Source of the DNA: Apoderus coryli
Taxonomy: Eukaryota > Arthropoda > Insecta > Coleoptera > Attelabidae
DNA length: 64,000 nt
Assembly: GCA_911728435.2 (NCBI GenBank)
Contig: OU452198.1
Coordinates: 40,949,902-41,013,901 of the forward strand
Reading direction: 5' to 3'
The notes under the pieces were generated by a model. The model was not told where the DNA came from and searched no databases. It worked only from the letters and a program-made list of their open reading frames with translations. The translations under genes were made by a program, and so were the position numbers. Positions 23,625 to 35,487 of this stretch are shown in pieces. Positions within the stretch are counted from its first letter, which is position 1; each line of letters begins with the position of its first letter.

Positions 23625-24340
23625 AGAGCGACGACAGCTTTTCATCGGTGAACATATGTAGTTCATTTTATAACTGTAATTTTCCAAATACATGCAATTA
23701 TTATTTAAAAAGTACAAATCGAGATACGGACGTCAGCAGCAAATAAAGTTCTTGATTAATATCATTGATTACCATTAACAAAATACCATTTTTTATTTAA
23801 TGAACTATTTATAGAGCGACGCGACGTGATGAATGTAAAATTGTTTGCTTGGTTATTGTTTCAAATATGTTCTGAAGTCATATCATCAAATAAAGCTTAA
23901 ATACTTTCGAAGAATAAATAGATTATAATATTGTATATTATGTTGAAAGTTGGATTTAGTTTTTAAACTTGAATTGCCTACGCACATACAGTGCTCTCAT
24001 TTTAAAACTTGCTACCCAAAAATAACTCGTCATCTGAAGTAGACACGATTTTAGGAGCAAAAACATTTGCCTTTGAGAGGGAACTTCTAAACCACTGTTG
24101 GTTGAATTTTATAATTTCATTTATGTTTAAGTAAAGTGATCTAAAAACAGAGAAGAATATATCTTTGTAAGGTGTGTCATTTCGGACGATTTCGTTTTTG
24201 AAAATCCTGTAAGGATAATGACAGTAAATTCAAATAAAACCCGATAATAATGCAAATAATTGAATTTAATCCGTTCAGTATAACAGCTTTTTTCTATATT
24301 CGACTATTCTCTAACAATATAATCATCTAACTAACTAAAA
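23625..24340. other. No gene seen
   Basis: AT-rich DNA between the mariner and a dispersed repeat. Confidence 0.4.
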
Positions 24341-24580
24341 GATCACTTCTCTTTCGGCATCCAAATTAAAACTTGTTCATTCAGCACAATCTCAGTCGTT
24401 GACATGTTTAGAGAGTGTTAACATAAACAAAAACCAAACAGAAAGGGCAGTGTCCTCACTATTTAGGAATCTTGCGTCATATGATATAATGATTGAAATA
24501 TAACTAATAACACATTAAGTATAATAGGAAGTGTGTTAAAATAAACAAGTTGCAGGTCATCGAATAGTACAATGCCCTCA
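24341..24580. repeat. Single copy of the 354-bp repeat family
   Basis: From GATCACTTCT through CAGTCGTTGACATGTTTAG to GTACAATGCC it matches both units of the tandem repeat at 31.76-32.47 kb, in the same orientation. The unit is incomplete here. Confidence 0.8.
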
Positions 24581-24677
24581 CTTCGTTTTTTTTAAAAACG
24601 GTCCTGGATTTTTTATTGTTAAAAAAAATCTTATTTTCGCTTGTAAAATGTCCCCTTAAATTAACTTAAACTAAAAA

Positions 24678-24773
24678 ATTAAATATGCTTCTAAAAAAAC
24701 TACAACCATTTGGAAATAAAAATAAAATAATAATTTTCCAAATGGTTGTAGTTTTTTTAGAAACATATTTAAT
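24678..24773. repeat. Near-perfect hairpin
   Basis: The arms ATTAAATATG(C)TTCT, AAAAAAACTACAACCATTTG and GAAA are repeated inverted on the far side of a short AT-rich loop. About 38 bases per arm with very few mismatches. Likely a small MITE. Confidence 0.85.
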
Positions 24774-25734
24774 GTTACACAAGTAATAATTGTAAAAATG
24801 CCCATGACAACAGTAGAAATAGTTGTTTCTGCGCACATTAACACCAATAACAAACGACTTAGAAATGACTCAACATAATCCAAATTTTATTGAATTAGTT
24901 AATTTCCAATATTGCTATGTCAAACGTGTTTGTTGAATTTAAAAATATATTTGACAATAAAAACAATAATTGTTTGGTGAGGTAAGTTATTAGTTACTTC
25001 TCAATATGTTCCTTCAGACTTTTAACCCAAAATGGCGGCGTCATACGTCACAGTTTAGTTCAAAGTGCCAACGTATACTCGGACTGCTGTACTTATTAAT
25101 GCTGTGCTATAACTATGCGGGCGGCGAACTGCTTTGAAGACATGAAGATGAGACGTACCGACACGATGAGAACCAACTGTATAAACTGTGCCCATATGAA
25201 ATGATAGATGTTTTTGCACACGGCGCCACTGTTTATTATAAATAAATATATGATACAAAATTTATAGTCAACAATAATAATTATTAGCAACAATATCTTA
25301 TAAATTGAATTCGATATAATTTTTACCTCTTATTTTTTGTCGCATAATTATTCTGAATTAAAGTGAAATAAATATGACCTTAATCTGCTAATTTTAACTC
25401 CTAGATTGATAAAGCCATCTTGTGGTCCTTGGTCTTTATATTACTGTAAATATTTCTACGTATATGCGTTATGCAAGGTTATCATAATATGTAGAGATCT
25501 GTATACAATGTCATTAAAAAAGTTGTAATGAATAAAATACATAAACATCAATTAATAAAGCGGGTCTCCGAGAAATTGCAGCGTAAATATAAAAGACAGT
25601 AAAATCACTCTACTCGAAATATTGTCTATCTCACTCAGCCTCGGTCGCCACTCTTTCTTGGAGACAGTTGGTGTCTCGATTGGTTCTGATTTAAACCAGT
25701 TGTACTTTATATTGCATGAGATTAAATAGTTTTT
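24774..25734. other. No gene seen
   Basis: AT-rich DNA. Reverse-strand ORFs near 25.06-25.29 kb have no recognisable similarity. Confidence 0.4.
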
Positions 25735-26560
25735 ACTATAATAAATAATAACAATAAACTGTTGTCCTCGAGGCACAAATAGCTCTCCATATTTAAGTGC
25801 AAAAGTAATAATTTTATGACCTTGTTGTGATTTATCGAAAATTTATAAATATTTTTTTGTTTTAGACATCAGCTATCGGGTTTTGTTCCTTTTTCTTCTC
25901 TTTGGAGGCACTATTTATACGTACATATTTTATATTTCAGATCTTCTACGCCAAGTTCTTGTACGCAAAATAGTTATTATGAACTTTATTTTGCCGCCTT
26001 TTCTACTATTTACGAACGCTCTTGTAAACAAAATTGTTATGCTGCATAATTATCTAATTTTTCTGTTATATTTGGGAAAAAATGTTTTTTTTTTCGTTTT
26101 TGACCCTTTTTTACACTATTTTCGAAAGCCTGTGTGAACCAGTTCATTTATGTAACATTTTTTAGGTTATATTCTATCACAACTATGAAAATTTATTCCA
26201 TATTTCGAATAAGTTTAGGAAATATATATTTTCTATGTTTTGACCCCTTTTCCACTATTTACGAACGCCTATGAAAGTAAGTTATTTATGACAGATTTTA
26301 TAGGTTATATTCTATCAAAGCTATAAATAACTAGTTAATATTTCTGCTATGTTTAAGAAATACGTTTTTTTAAATCTTCTTACCCCATTTTACACTATTT
26401 TCGAACGCCAATGTGGTCTAATATTGTATGTTTAATGTTTTAGGTTATATTCAATTAAATGCGTAAAAAATTATCCAGTTTTTCGGATAAGTTTAAGAAC
26501 TATGAATTTTTTTAATTTTTGAACCCTCTTTTAAAACCCTTGCGAAAGCTCCATGTTTCC
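25735..26560. repeat. Repeat element with a 140-bp internal minisatellite
   Basis: A leader (AATAAACTGTTGTCCTCGAG, GCAC.AATA.CTCTCCATAT) is shared with 61.19-61.26 kb. It is followed by degenerate tandem units, each with CACTATTTACGAACGCC and TTTTAGGTTATATTCTATCA. The word ACTATT of successive units starts at 26114, 26254 and 26394, a period of 140; an earlier, shorter unit starts near 26003. A single unit with the same order is at 61.38-61.52 kb. Non-coding. Internal tandem repeats of this sort occur in some non-autonomous Helitrons, but I see no diagnostic Helitron ends. Confidence 0.7.
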
Positions 26561-27039
26561 GAAAATCTAATCAGCTCCTTGCCATGTCCATGTATTTTGG
26601 TACCAGACTACTTATTTATGTATAAAATTACCAAAAACCACTATTTCCGCTGAAATTAAAAAAAAAATTTCATGAAACTAATAGTAATATCAAAGATTAA
26701 TCTTTGGTAATATTATAAATATATTACATATATACATACATATATGAAAAATGCTTAATTTGTAATTAAAAATGAATGAATAATGATATTTTATTATAAC
26801 AAAAACTTTGTTTTCAGCTATATTCTTAAAATTACATTCTACAATAATTTATAAATATGTAATTAGATAATACGTTGCATATTTATCTTTGTTTAAACTT
26901 AGACAAGAAAATGTTATAAAAGAAAATATATTATGCAAATAACTTAAGTTAAAACACAATAGGTTTGACACAATAAAGTTCTCCAGATTAAGAAGATACA
27001 ATTTTATTATTTTGACATATGTACAGAGTGGCCAAATTT
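26561..27039. other. No gene seen
   Basis: AT-rich. A short hairpin (CAAAGATTAATCTTTG) lies at about 26693-26708. Confidence 0.4.
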
Positions 27040-28262
27040 ATAATAATAATAATCATTATTCAGTAAGTAACATACATCGCTCATACAATACTCAGTATAT
27101 ATAAACAACATACAGTTACTCCCCGAAAAGGCAGAAGTGCAACTGGCAAACTTGGTCTGCATGCTGTTTTGAACACTCAACCTTATACACAAAAAGACAA
27201 CACACATAGCTCTCTAATTACAAAAATTTCATACGCAAATTATACAAAACAAACATTTATATACTAATTAAGTGAGACTACGCTTAAGGTGCCTCGAGAA
27301 TGCAGAAATTGAACTACCTTTGCATTGAGGGGAGAGGGCATTATATAACTTTGCTATATCAAATGTAAAGCTTCTCTCAAATATACCAGTTCGATGAACA
27401 GGCGGCGTTAAGCTGCCTCTAAAACGCAAATTCAAGTTGTGGACATGTGTGCGAAACGAAATTCTTCTGTAAAGATACCTATGCAGGCTGTTTAAGTGTA
27501 ATAATCTTGTGGTATAATGCAGCTCGATGCACATAGCGTCTGGTTTTCATATCCAGCCAGTCTGCACTTTTTAGGTTGTGTGAAACTGGCCGTCCTTTTC
27601 AAATGCCATAAATAAAACGTAAGCAATACTTCTGTATCTTTTGTACACGATGTGCTGTACGAGCTGTAAGGCACGGACCATAGACAGTGTCGCAGTGATT
27701 GAAATTCGACAGTACAATGGAATCACATAATATGGTTTTAAGCTTAATGTTAAGGATGTGCCGTGAATTGTACAACAAATTTAGATTCCCCACAGCTTTC
27801 TTTATGCACTCCGACACTTGCCCGTCGAACCTCAAGCGACTATCCATAATCAAGCCCAAATTCCTCGCCTCAGACTTAAGCGGCAATACCGTGCATTCAA
27901 TTTTGACCATAACGCTATCACTCAATCTCCGAACATCAACTGGCTTTCCGAACAACATTGAGACGCATTTACTCGGGTTAAGTACCAAACCATGTTTTAA
28001 TGAAATTCTATTTAAGATTTCTAAGTCATCATTAACAATCCGGCAATCAGAATCAATAAAATTTGGGTTGAAAGAGTAAAGAAGCTGCGTGTCATCCGCA
28101 TACATCTTCACTGAACAATTCGTAATAAACTTAGGAAATTGTGACGTGTAGAGACTGTACAAAATAGGTCCAAGGATAGATCCCTGTGGCACACCCCTAG
28201 AAATTCTCAATGTAGAAGAGATATGACCATTTAGTAATTCTCTTTGCTCCCGATTACGCAAA
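27040..28262 (-). mobile_element. Daphne/CR1-like LINE, 3' half
   Basis: The reverse strand from 28261 encodes reverse transcriptase from GVPQGSILGP through MYADDTQLLYS (catalytic Asp-Asp intact) and LVLNPSKC to CLRFIYGI. An in-frame stop follows at 27599-27601. Reading continues in other frames (VSHNLKSADWLDMKTRR; then YLYRRISFRTHVHNLNL and FERSFTFDIAKLYNALS), ending at 27268. The 3' end is a (TAA/TTA)n run near 27040-27053. The 5' half, with endonuclease and the first RT motifs, is absent. It is related to the copy at 32.5-33.4 kb (shared VHNLNLR and FIYGI/YIYGI blocks). Confidence 0.85.
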
Positions 28263-30302
28263 TAATTTCACAGAAATAATAATAATTTCGATGTTTTTAT
28301 ACGGTACCGCCTAAACCGTAATAGATAGAGTGACACGTCACGTTCGATTTTTTTGAGCTTAGTTTAATGCCGTAATCGGAAGCGCGGCTAACTTGATTAG
28401 TTTTCTTTATACAGGGCGATTTTCATTTTTTGTCATTTTCTTTTTCCTTTATATTTCGGTTGTTATTAAAGTTACGGGAAAAGTGGTTTTATAAAAGTTA
28501 GAGATAATTTGATGTTTAATGCAGTGGCGTATCAAGATTTTTTTTGAAAGTCCAATTGTTCAAGATATCGCTATCAACTTTGTTTTCCTAAATGGGATAC
28601 CCATGATAAGATAAGATTAACTTTTGATGTTTGATTTGACGTTTATGGGCCTACAGAAAAATTTTATTATTTTCATGGCACACTAAATTATTTAGTCAAA
28701 GTAATATACGAGAATAGTAAAAATGCTAAAAAATGTTACATTGCCAATATTTCAAAAACTATGCATTTTCGAAATCAGTAAAAAGTTTCTTTAATTTTTA
28801 ATGATACGTAAGATAAAAATATACCTGTTCCACTTGAATAAACTGACTTTCGACTGTTTTTATAACATCGTTTTCAGTATAATATTTTGACCACCCTGTA
28901 TGAACAAATCAGAAATTGTCGTACGTATTGGAAAAAGGAGACCTTATTTAATAAGAAAACGCCTGCAAAATCAATACTACAGACTTCTTTATAAGAAAAA
29001 AATGTGATTATTATTGAGCCTTAAAATGTCAGTTTTGACATACGTCAAAAACGGCTGGATTTCGGTATATGACATGATACATGAAACATGTCTAGAATCT
29101 TATGTGGAATCCAAAAATGTCATAATATATAGGGTGGTCTGTTTAAAATAACAAAGTCACTATCAATTTCCGGTAGAACCGGAAGTGCTAAGCGGTTGGT
29201 ATTATGATTTTTGAATAGACCATATTTGGCAATACATATAGCAAAATTTTCCAAATTCAATTCAAAGTAGTCTCCGAAATATTTTAATGGGCCGTCACCA
29301 TAGGACACCCTGTATGTTCATTTGAAAAAAAATATTATTTTTGCTTGTAGAATGCCCCCTTAAATTATTTTAAGTTAATTTCGGGACACCCTGTATATAA
29401 TATAATATGAGCATCTGGCAGAAAAATTTCAGGATATAATGAATCTTCTTGTTTATCGTTAAATATTGCCGCGCCTTTTTGAAGCACCTTGTATAAAAAT
29501 TTATTAGCAACCGTTAACAGAATATTAACATAATAAAGAAAATTAAAATATCAAATTCTATAATACGTGGGTAGTTATTAGCTTATAGCTGAAAAAGGGT
29601 CTAGATCGGAAATCGGAAGCTAGAATTTCCATGCTAAAATAACTTCCTATATACAGACACTCACTGATAGAGAGTTGATTAATGTTTTGCGTAGGTTTCA
29701 CTGTGAGGAATATCACAGTAACATTGGATACATAAAACAAATTTTCAAAAATATTTTCAAGCGTAGGATGGAAAATTGAAGTATGGTAAATATACCTATA
29801 ATACGTACACGAAACTTCTATTTTTTTCGTTGTTTACAATTTTCTAAGAATGGCAAAAAAAATTGATATGCATCGAAAATTCCCGTAGGAAGCTGACATA
29901 ACGTCAACATGTTATAATTTTAATGCTTTATTAGATAAGCGACAAAATATGTTGGATTGCTTATTTTGCAAACCACAAATGTCGACTCGATGAAATTCCA
30001 GAATTAGAATATAACAACAATTACTTAATAATATAGTTTATTTATCTTGGATAAGTCACTTGTAAACAAACTGATGTGTTTGGGAATTATTATACCGACT
30101 TATGATAATAATTTGGTTATATACAATGTACTACGAGTGAATTTTTTTTTGTCACGGTTACTTTAAAACATAGCAAGTCTAAAAATTTATTATAAATATT
30201 AATATACCTACTTAATGAACATATCAATTGATTTTATCCACTTTCTGATTTTCTAAAAACTATTCTTAATAATACTCGTATAATAAACAAAAACCTATAT
30301 TA
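28263..30302. other. Decayed repeats without a gene
   Basis: The 29.04-29.33 kb segment matches one arm of the 9.13-10.89 kb foldback (AAAACGGCTGG, GGAATCCAAAAA, TTTCCGGTAGAACCGGAAGT, then GGACACCC). CACCCTGTAT words occur near 28893, 29304 and 29389, and CAGTGGCG at 28522. No coding similarity. Confidence 0.5.
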
Positions 30303-31512
30303 CATTACATTAAGGATTCATGGGATTTTAAAGACAAAATACGTAAAGTACCAGAAAATCACACACTAATATCATTAGATGTCGTATCATTATACACGAA
30401 CATCCCTGTAGATCTAGCGACTACTATTATTGAAAGAAAGTGGAACGAAATCTGTCATTTTACTGATATTTCATTGGATGAATTTAAAAAAGCCGTCGAG
30501 TTTACGTTAACCTCAACATATTTTCAATTCGAGAACTCTTTTTACAGACAGACAGATGGTGTAGCAATGGGAGCCTCGATCTCAAGTGGTGTTGCACAAC
30601 TCCATATGGAGGATTTAGAAACATCTACAGATACGTGGATGATTGTGTGGCCCTAATCCCTAACACCCAAGTACACAACATTAAAAATAATTTCAACTCA
30701 TACCATCCGAAACTACAATTCACTATTGAAATTGAACACCAGAACACACTGAATTTTCTAGACACCACACTTATAAAAACAAAATGGTACACTAAACCAA
30801 CCTGGTCACAACGATATACAAATTACTTATCGAGCCACCCAATAAGCCACAAAAAAAGTGTTATCATTAGTCTTGCAGACAGAGCAATTAGGCTGTCTGA
30901 TCCCGAGGATACAAAAGAAGCTATCGACAAAGCCAATAGCTCTAATAGAAAATAACTATCTTAAAAAACTGATAAACACTATTTTCAAAAAAAGAGTACA
31001 TAAATTTTACAATAGGAATAACATAACACACAACAATAATAACAATATTAATTTTATGTCTCTACCATATATTAATGGGTTGTCTGAAAATCTAAAGCAA
31101 AGATTAAAAAAATACAATATTACCGTCTGTCACAAAAGTAATAATGGTCTAAAATCCCAAATATATAGGTACAAAACTAAAAAGTGGAACCCCAAAAAAT
31201 AATAACACCCACGTAGTATACAAAATACCATGCCAAAATTGCAATGCAACATACATTGGTCAAACCAAACAACATTTAAATAAAAGGATAGGTAAGCATA
31301 AAAATCCCAACACAGGAATAACCGCTCTGAAGAAACATCAAGAGACATACAACCATAGTTTTGATTATGATAAAACTACTATTCTTGCAAAGGAACGAAA
31401 TAAGAAAAAAAGGGAAGTGCTAGAAATGATTTACATAAGAAAAGACCAAAATTGTATAAATGATAGGACAGACTTTCAACTCCTTAGTCAAATTTATCAT
31501 AATATAATATAA
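30303..31512 (+). mobile_element. Penelope-like element (RT plus GIY-YIG endonuclease), broken
   Basis: Penelope-like elements encode a telomerase-related reverse transcriptase and a GIY-YIG endonuclease. Here the first frame has ISLDVVSLYTNIP and YRQTDGVAMGASIS and runs to MEDLET. It then shifts directly into the frame with YVDDCVALIP (YVDD at 30632-30643), so the 15 or so residues normally between these blocks are deleted. LNFLDTTLIK and WYTKPTW follow. A third frame reaches 31202. A fourth shift gives the endonuclease: VVYKIPCQNC, TYIGQTKQHL, and the end QIYHNII with a stop at 31510-31512. At least three frame breaks, so it is dead. No flanking terminal repeats were found beside it. Confidence 0.88.
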
Positions 31513-31757
31513 TCAACAACTATCACCCAATTTAATAATTCCAATATCAAAACACCCCCGTAATTGACAGAAATTTTAATTTCACTTAATCTAACGCCTA
31601 CTACACTATCTATAACATGCATTTTTTTACACCTAACTAAAAATCACCGAGGTACTGGTATATTATTTATTTTCTATATATGGCCGCTAGATGGAGATAT
31701 ATAACAATGTTTCCGATTTTGTCAATTTTCATAGAAATTTCAAATGAAATGGTGCTA

Positions 31758-32467
31758 TAGTCTTCACTAGATAGAAGGAGCATAAAAAAATAAAGAAAAC
31801 TGATCACTTCTACTTTTGGCATCTAAATTGCAAGATTCAACCTTTTTTAAAATCTCAGTCGTTGACATGTTTAGAGATTGTTAACCTAAACAAAAACTAC
31901 AGAAAGTGCAATGCCCTCTCTGTTTAGGAATCTTGTGTCATATGATAATATAATGTTTGAAATATAACTAATAACACATTAATTATTATAGGAAGTGTGT
32001 TAAAATAAACAGTTGCAGGTAATCGAGGAGTTCAATGCCCTTTCTATAATAAATATTATAAGATTAAGGTCATAATATTTTTAAATATTCGACCCTTTAT
32101 TTATTGGCTATTAGTCTTCACTAGATAGAAGGAGCATAAAAAAATAAAGAAAACTGATCACTTCTACTTTTGGCATCCAAATTGCAAGATTCAACCTTTT
32201 TTAAAATCTCAGTCGTTGACATGTTTAGAGAGTGTTAACATAAACAAAAACTACAGAATGTGCAATGCCCTCTCTGTTTAGGAATCTATTATATGATAAT
32301 ATAATGATTGAAATATAACTAATAACACATTAATTATTATAGGAAGTGTGTTAAAATAAACAGTTGCAGGTAATCGAACAGTACAATGCTTTTTCTATAA
32401 TAAATATTATAAGATTAAGGTCATAAAAACGAATATTTTTAAATATTCGACCCTTTATTTATTGGTT
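31758..32467. repeat. Two tandem units of a 354-bp repeat
   Basis: Unit 1 (31758-32111) and unit 2 (32112-32467) both start TAGTCTTCACTAGATAGAAG and end TTCGACCCTTTATTTATTGG. They differ by a few substitutions and small indels. Each unit carries CAGTCGTTGACATGTTTAGA and TAGGAAGTGTGTTAAAATAA. A partial single unit is at 24.34-24.58 kb, so this is a dispersed repeat with local tandem duplication. Non-coding. Confidence 0.9.
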
Positions 32468-32517
32468 AACTGATGATTGTTCTCTCCCTGAAATTTGTAT
32501 GCTATAACATGTAAATC

Positions 32518-33446
32518 TTGCTTCAGAATCTTGTGCGACGACGATTGAGAGCGTGGGCGGCCTTGATTGTGAATTTTTACACTCGAACCGGTATTCTCAA
32601 ACATTCGAATCCATTTTTCATTTCAATACGTGGAGACAGATCGAGGTTGCTCCACTACAGATCAAGTCTGGCGTGGTGTGCCTCAGGGCTCAATATTAGG
32701 ACCTCTTCTTTTTTGTATATATTCATCAAATATCTTCGATAGTTTGCTTTATTCTACGCAATACTCTTACGCAGATGATACGCAAATTAAATTTTTTTTA
32801 AATCATGTGATTTAAATATGGCATCTTTTTGCATCAATAGGGACCTTAAATCACTTGCACAGGCTTCAGAGAAACACCATTTAAGTATAAATCCCTCTAA
32901 ATCGAATGTTCTTGTGTTTGGTAAGGATCGAAAGGACGTGGAAGAAAGAATGATAATTTGAGTTAACGATGTCACCTTACCTTTCACTAATGTAGCAAAA
33001 AATTTGGGTGTAGAGCTTGACAATGAGTTGAGGTTTACCAGACATGTTACTAAATGTATTGGCCGAGGTTATGCTAGTTTGAAATTATTGTACCCACACA
33101 GGCACATCTTGTCCACCGATTTAAAGATCCGTTTAACTGACATGCTTGTATTAAGCTTCCTGAATTTTTGTGACCCGTTGTATGGTCCGTGCCTATTACA
33201 AATAGATAACGATCGTATACAGAGGTTACAGAAGTCGTGCCTCAGGTATATTTATGGGATCAGAAAGTTTGATTTGGTAAGTTACAAATTAAGAGAGGCT
33301 GGCTGGCTCTCAATGGCATCTTGTCTTTATCACTCAGTAATTTTATACAAGCACCCGCCATACCTTTACCATAAAATAACCTACAGGTCTGACGTTCACA
33401 ATTTAAACCTCCGACATAGAGCTTTATGTAAAATAATCCATTTCTT
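32518..33446 (+). mobile_element. Daphne/CR1-like LINE fragment
   Basis: Frames on the + strand give the RT motifs GVPQGSILGPLLF (about 32669) and YSYADDTQIKFF (about 32766), then SINPSKSNVLVFG, an in-frame TGA near 32960, and the long open part from 33004: NLGVELDNELRF, SFLNFCDPLYGPCL, RLQKSCLRYIYGIRKFDLVS and VHNLNLRHR. The sequence leaves coding near 33446 and meets a Penelope-type end at 33462. The 5' and 3' ends are missing. Confidence 0.82.
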
Positions 33447-33461
33447 ACGAGGAGTGTAGAT

Positions 33462-33562
33462 GATATGAATAAAACACGTCTACTCCACAAAGTTACGTAT
33501 ATAATTCAAATACTAACAATCACCATACATGTTTCGAGGTCATCAACCTCATCATCAGTGGT
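33462..33562 (-). mobile_element. Penelope-type terminal fragment with hammerhead-like core
   Basis: The words AATAAAACACGTCTACTCCA and CATACATGTTTCGAGG, then CATCATCAGTGG, match the inverted Penelope-type ends at 42.6-43.06 kb. On the reverse strand CTGATGA (33552-33558) is followed by the hairpin GAGGT...ACCTC, GAAAC (33531-33535) and the palindrome ACATGT; ACCA and TGGT can form stem I. It adjoins the LINE fragment but has no RT of its own. Confidence 0.6.
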
Positions 33563-35089
33563 TTTTTTATTATTATTATTTTCTGATGGTATCGTCTATT
33601 GGCGCATTCCGTACATTAAATTCTGCACCATATAAACGTTGAGCTGTCATTATCGAAGCACCATTGCGATAGTAGGCGCGTATGCAAAAAGCGCGATGGT
33701 CTCCGGGGTACGCTTTCATGGCAAAGACCAGCGCAACCGACCATCCTTACGCATTCCCTCCTATCCGTGCCGGTATATGGACAGCTCAGATACAAATACC
33801 GCCCACCCTTTCAGGACACCTTGTACAATACGCTGATCTACGTGAAAACCAAAATAACACTATTTACTTCAGATTTTTATGTTGTTTTTCAATCTTAAAT
33901 GCACTGGAAATATTCAGATATACAGAGGTCGACATAAAAAAAACTAGTGATCTTTCATTCCGGTCCTGGATTTTTACCCTGCTTGTCAGTTGCTTAGACA
34001 TATTTAGTCTATATTGTAATGTATTTCTGAGTTCGTTGTGTGAAATAATAACGAGATTTGAATTAAACTAATTTATTTACACTTAAAAACTAAACACTGA
34101 AATTAATAACTATATTTATTTATATTTCACAACACTACACTGTTCTGAACTATAGACGATTCACTTCATTACTGGTTGTCTGTCCCTCTCACGCTGGCTT
34201 TATATATGATTTGTTTCTTTCTCGAAAATCGTCGTTTCTTCTATATCATTCTGACGCGCGTACGTCTATTCCATACTTGTATTGTGAGCGAGGCACATTG
34301 TACCAAATTAACACAGCGCTGCCCCAGACGAGGTACAGCATACTAAATCTGTACAGAGTCGCCTCCCGTTAATTTTGAGTCGCGAGGTTTCCAGAACACA
34401 TCACCTAATTACTATTGTATAGCCAACGCAGTGTTGCTGGATGTATTTATTTATCTCTAAGCGTAGGGGACATTTTAATATTCGTCACAATATAAATGCC
34501 AAATAGCAAGACAACGTAGAACATCGTTCCGAAGCTATGACGTTTAAAAAAATGGCAAACATGAGAAATATTTTTTTAGTGTAGGTCGGTATACAGTATA
34601 CACTAAGAATAGTATATTTTGAACCCACTGTTAACGTATTTCGGTTTCAGTATACGAAACACCCTGTATATAACTCCCGGTTTAAACAGTCCACAGATGC
34701 GTTTTAAATAAGCTGGTTTTTACCTCAAAAATAATTCATATTGCCAAATTAAAAAGTTTTCTTTTAAACCCTGTTTTAATAAAACAAAAAATATATTTTG
34801 TTAATGTCTTGAACTCTTTGTAACCCGTCTCTGGACGTTATATGAGTACTAATTTTGTCTTACAGATTTTAATGTCAAATTCTATTCTCGAATAAAATTT
34901 CTATTAGCAGTAGAGATGGATTTATCTCATCTGCTATTTTTATCTGGAATGGCCATTAAGTTTAAGAAAATAGTAAAAATCCTTCTAATAAAATCAGCTA
35001 ATGTTAATGCCAACTAAAATGGAAAATCTACAAAATATTTAATATTATTAAACTCATAAATGGACTAGGTAGGTTCAAAATGAGTGGGC
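33563..35089. other. No gene recognised; blocks of higher GC
   Basis: Two blocks, 33.60-33.84 kb and 34.16-34.44 kb, are clearly less AT-rich than their flanks and may be old transposon or LTR pieces, but I recognise neither. ACACCCTGTATATAACT occurs near 34661. Confidence 0.35.
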
Positions 35090-35450
35090 CCATTGCGACC
35101 ACCGAGGGTCTATTGTGGCTCATAACTATTGGTATCTGGTTCTAGCTACCGCTGGACAAAAACATAGTATATGTTCCGCCATCTTATCATCGGAGGATCA
35201 TAAGACGGCGCCTGGAGATAGAAGATACCCAGCCTCGTCAGATGATGATTCAAACGACAATGACCAGTGTATAGCCCAACCAAAGAACGCAGATGAGATC
35301 TACTCGTACCCAACAACTCGCTGGTCTTTGATTTCAATGGATCAATGAACTCCTTCGTCATCCAGGTAATAAGTATGTATCTGGCAGTCCTAAACGATAT
35401 GCCAGTGGTGGGTTCTGGACCGATAAATTCTCATTCAGCCCCTTCTCTTG
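35090..35450 (-). mobile_element. RNase H-type LINE relic, C-terminal part
   Basis: On the reverse strand: EFIGPEPTTGIS (about 35435), TKEFIDPL, then SRSHLRSLVGLYTGHC and LNHHLTRLGI (35.22-35.29 kb), then after a frameshift AEHILCFCPAVA. This order (GPEP block, LVG..TGHC.LN.HL, and the terminal Cys/His knuckle) is the end of the second ORF in RNase H-bearing LINEs. It is too diverged to belong to the same family as the 37-39 kb copy. Confidence 0.7.
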
Positions 35451-35487
35451 TCAGAGAGAATCTGCCATCAAACTACAGATTTCATGT

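Noticed and set aside
27699..28079. 126-codon + strand ORF
   Set aside because: Antisense to the LINE reverse transcriptase at 27.04-28.26 kb.
31758..32467. Regular repeats as a CRISPR array
   Set aside because: The units are 354 bp, contiguous, without spacers, in an animal genome.
34090..34440. Possible LTR of a retrotransposon
   Set aside because: GC-richer block with a TATATA-like stretch, but no partner LTR, primer-binding site or polyprotein found.
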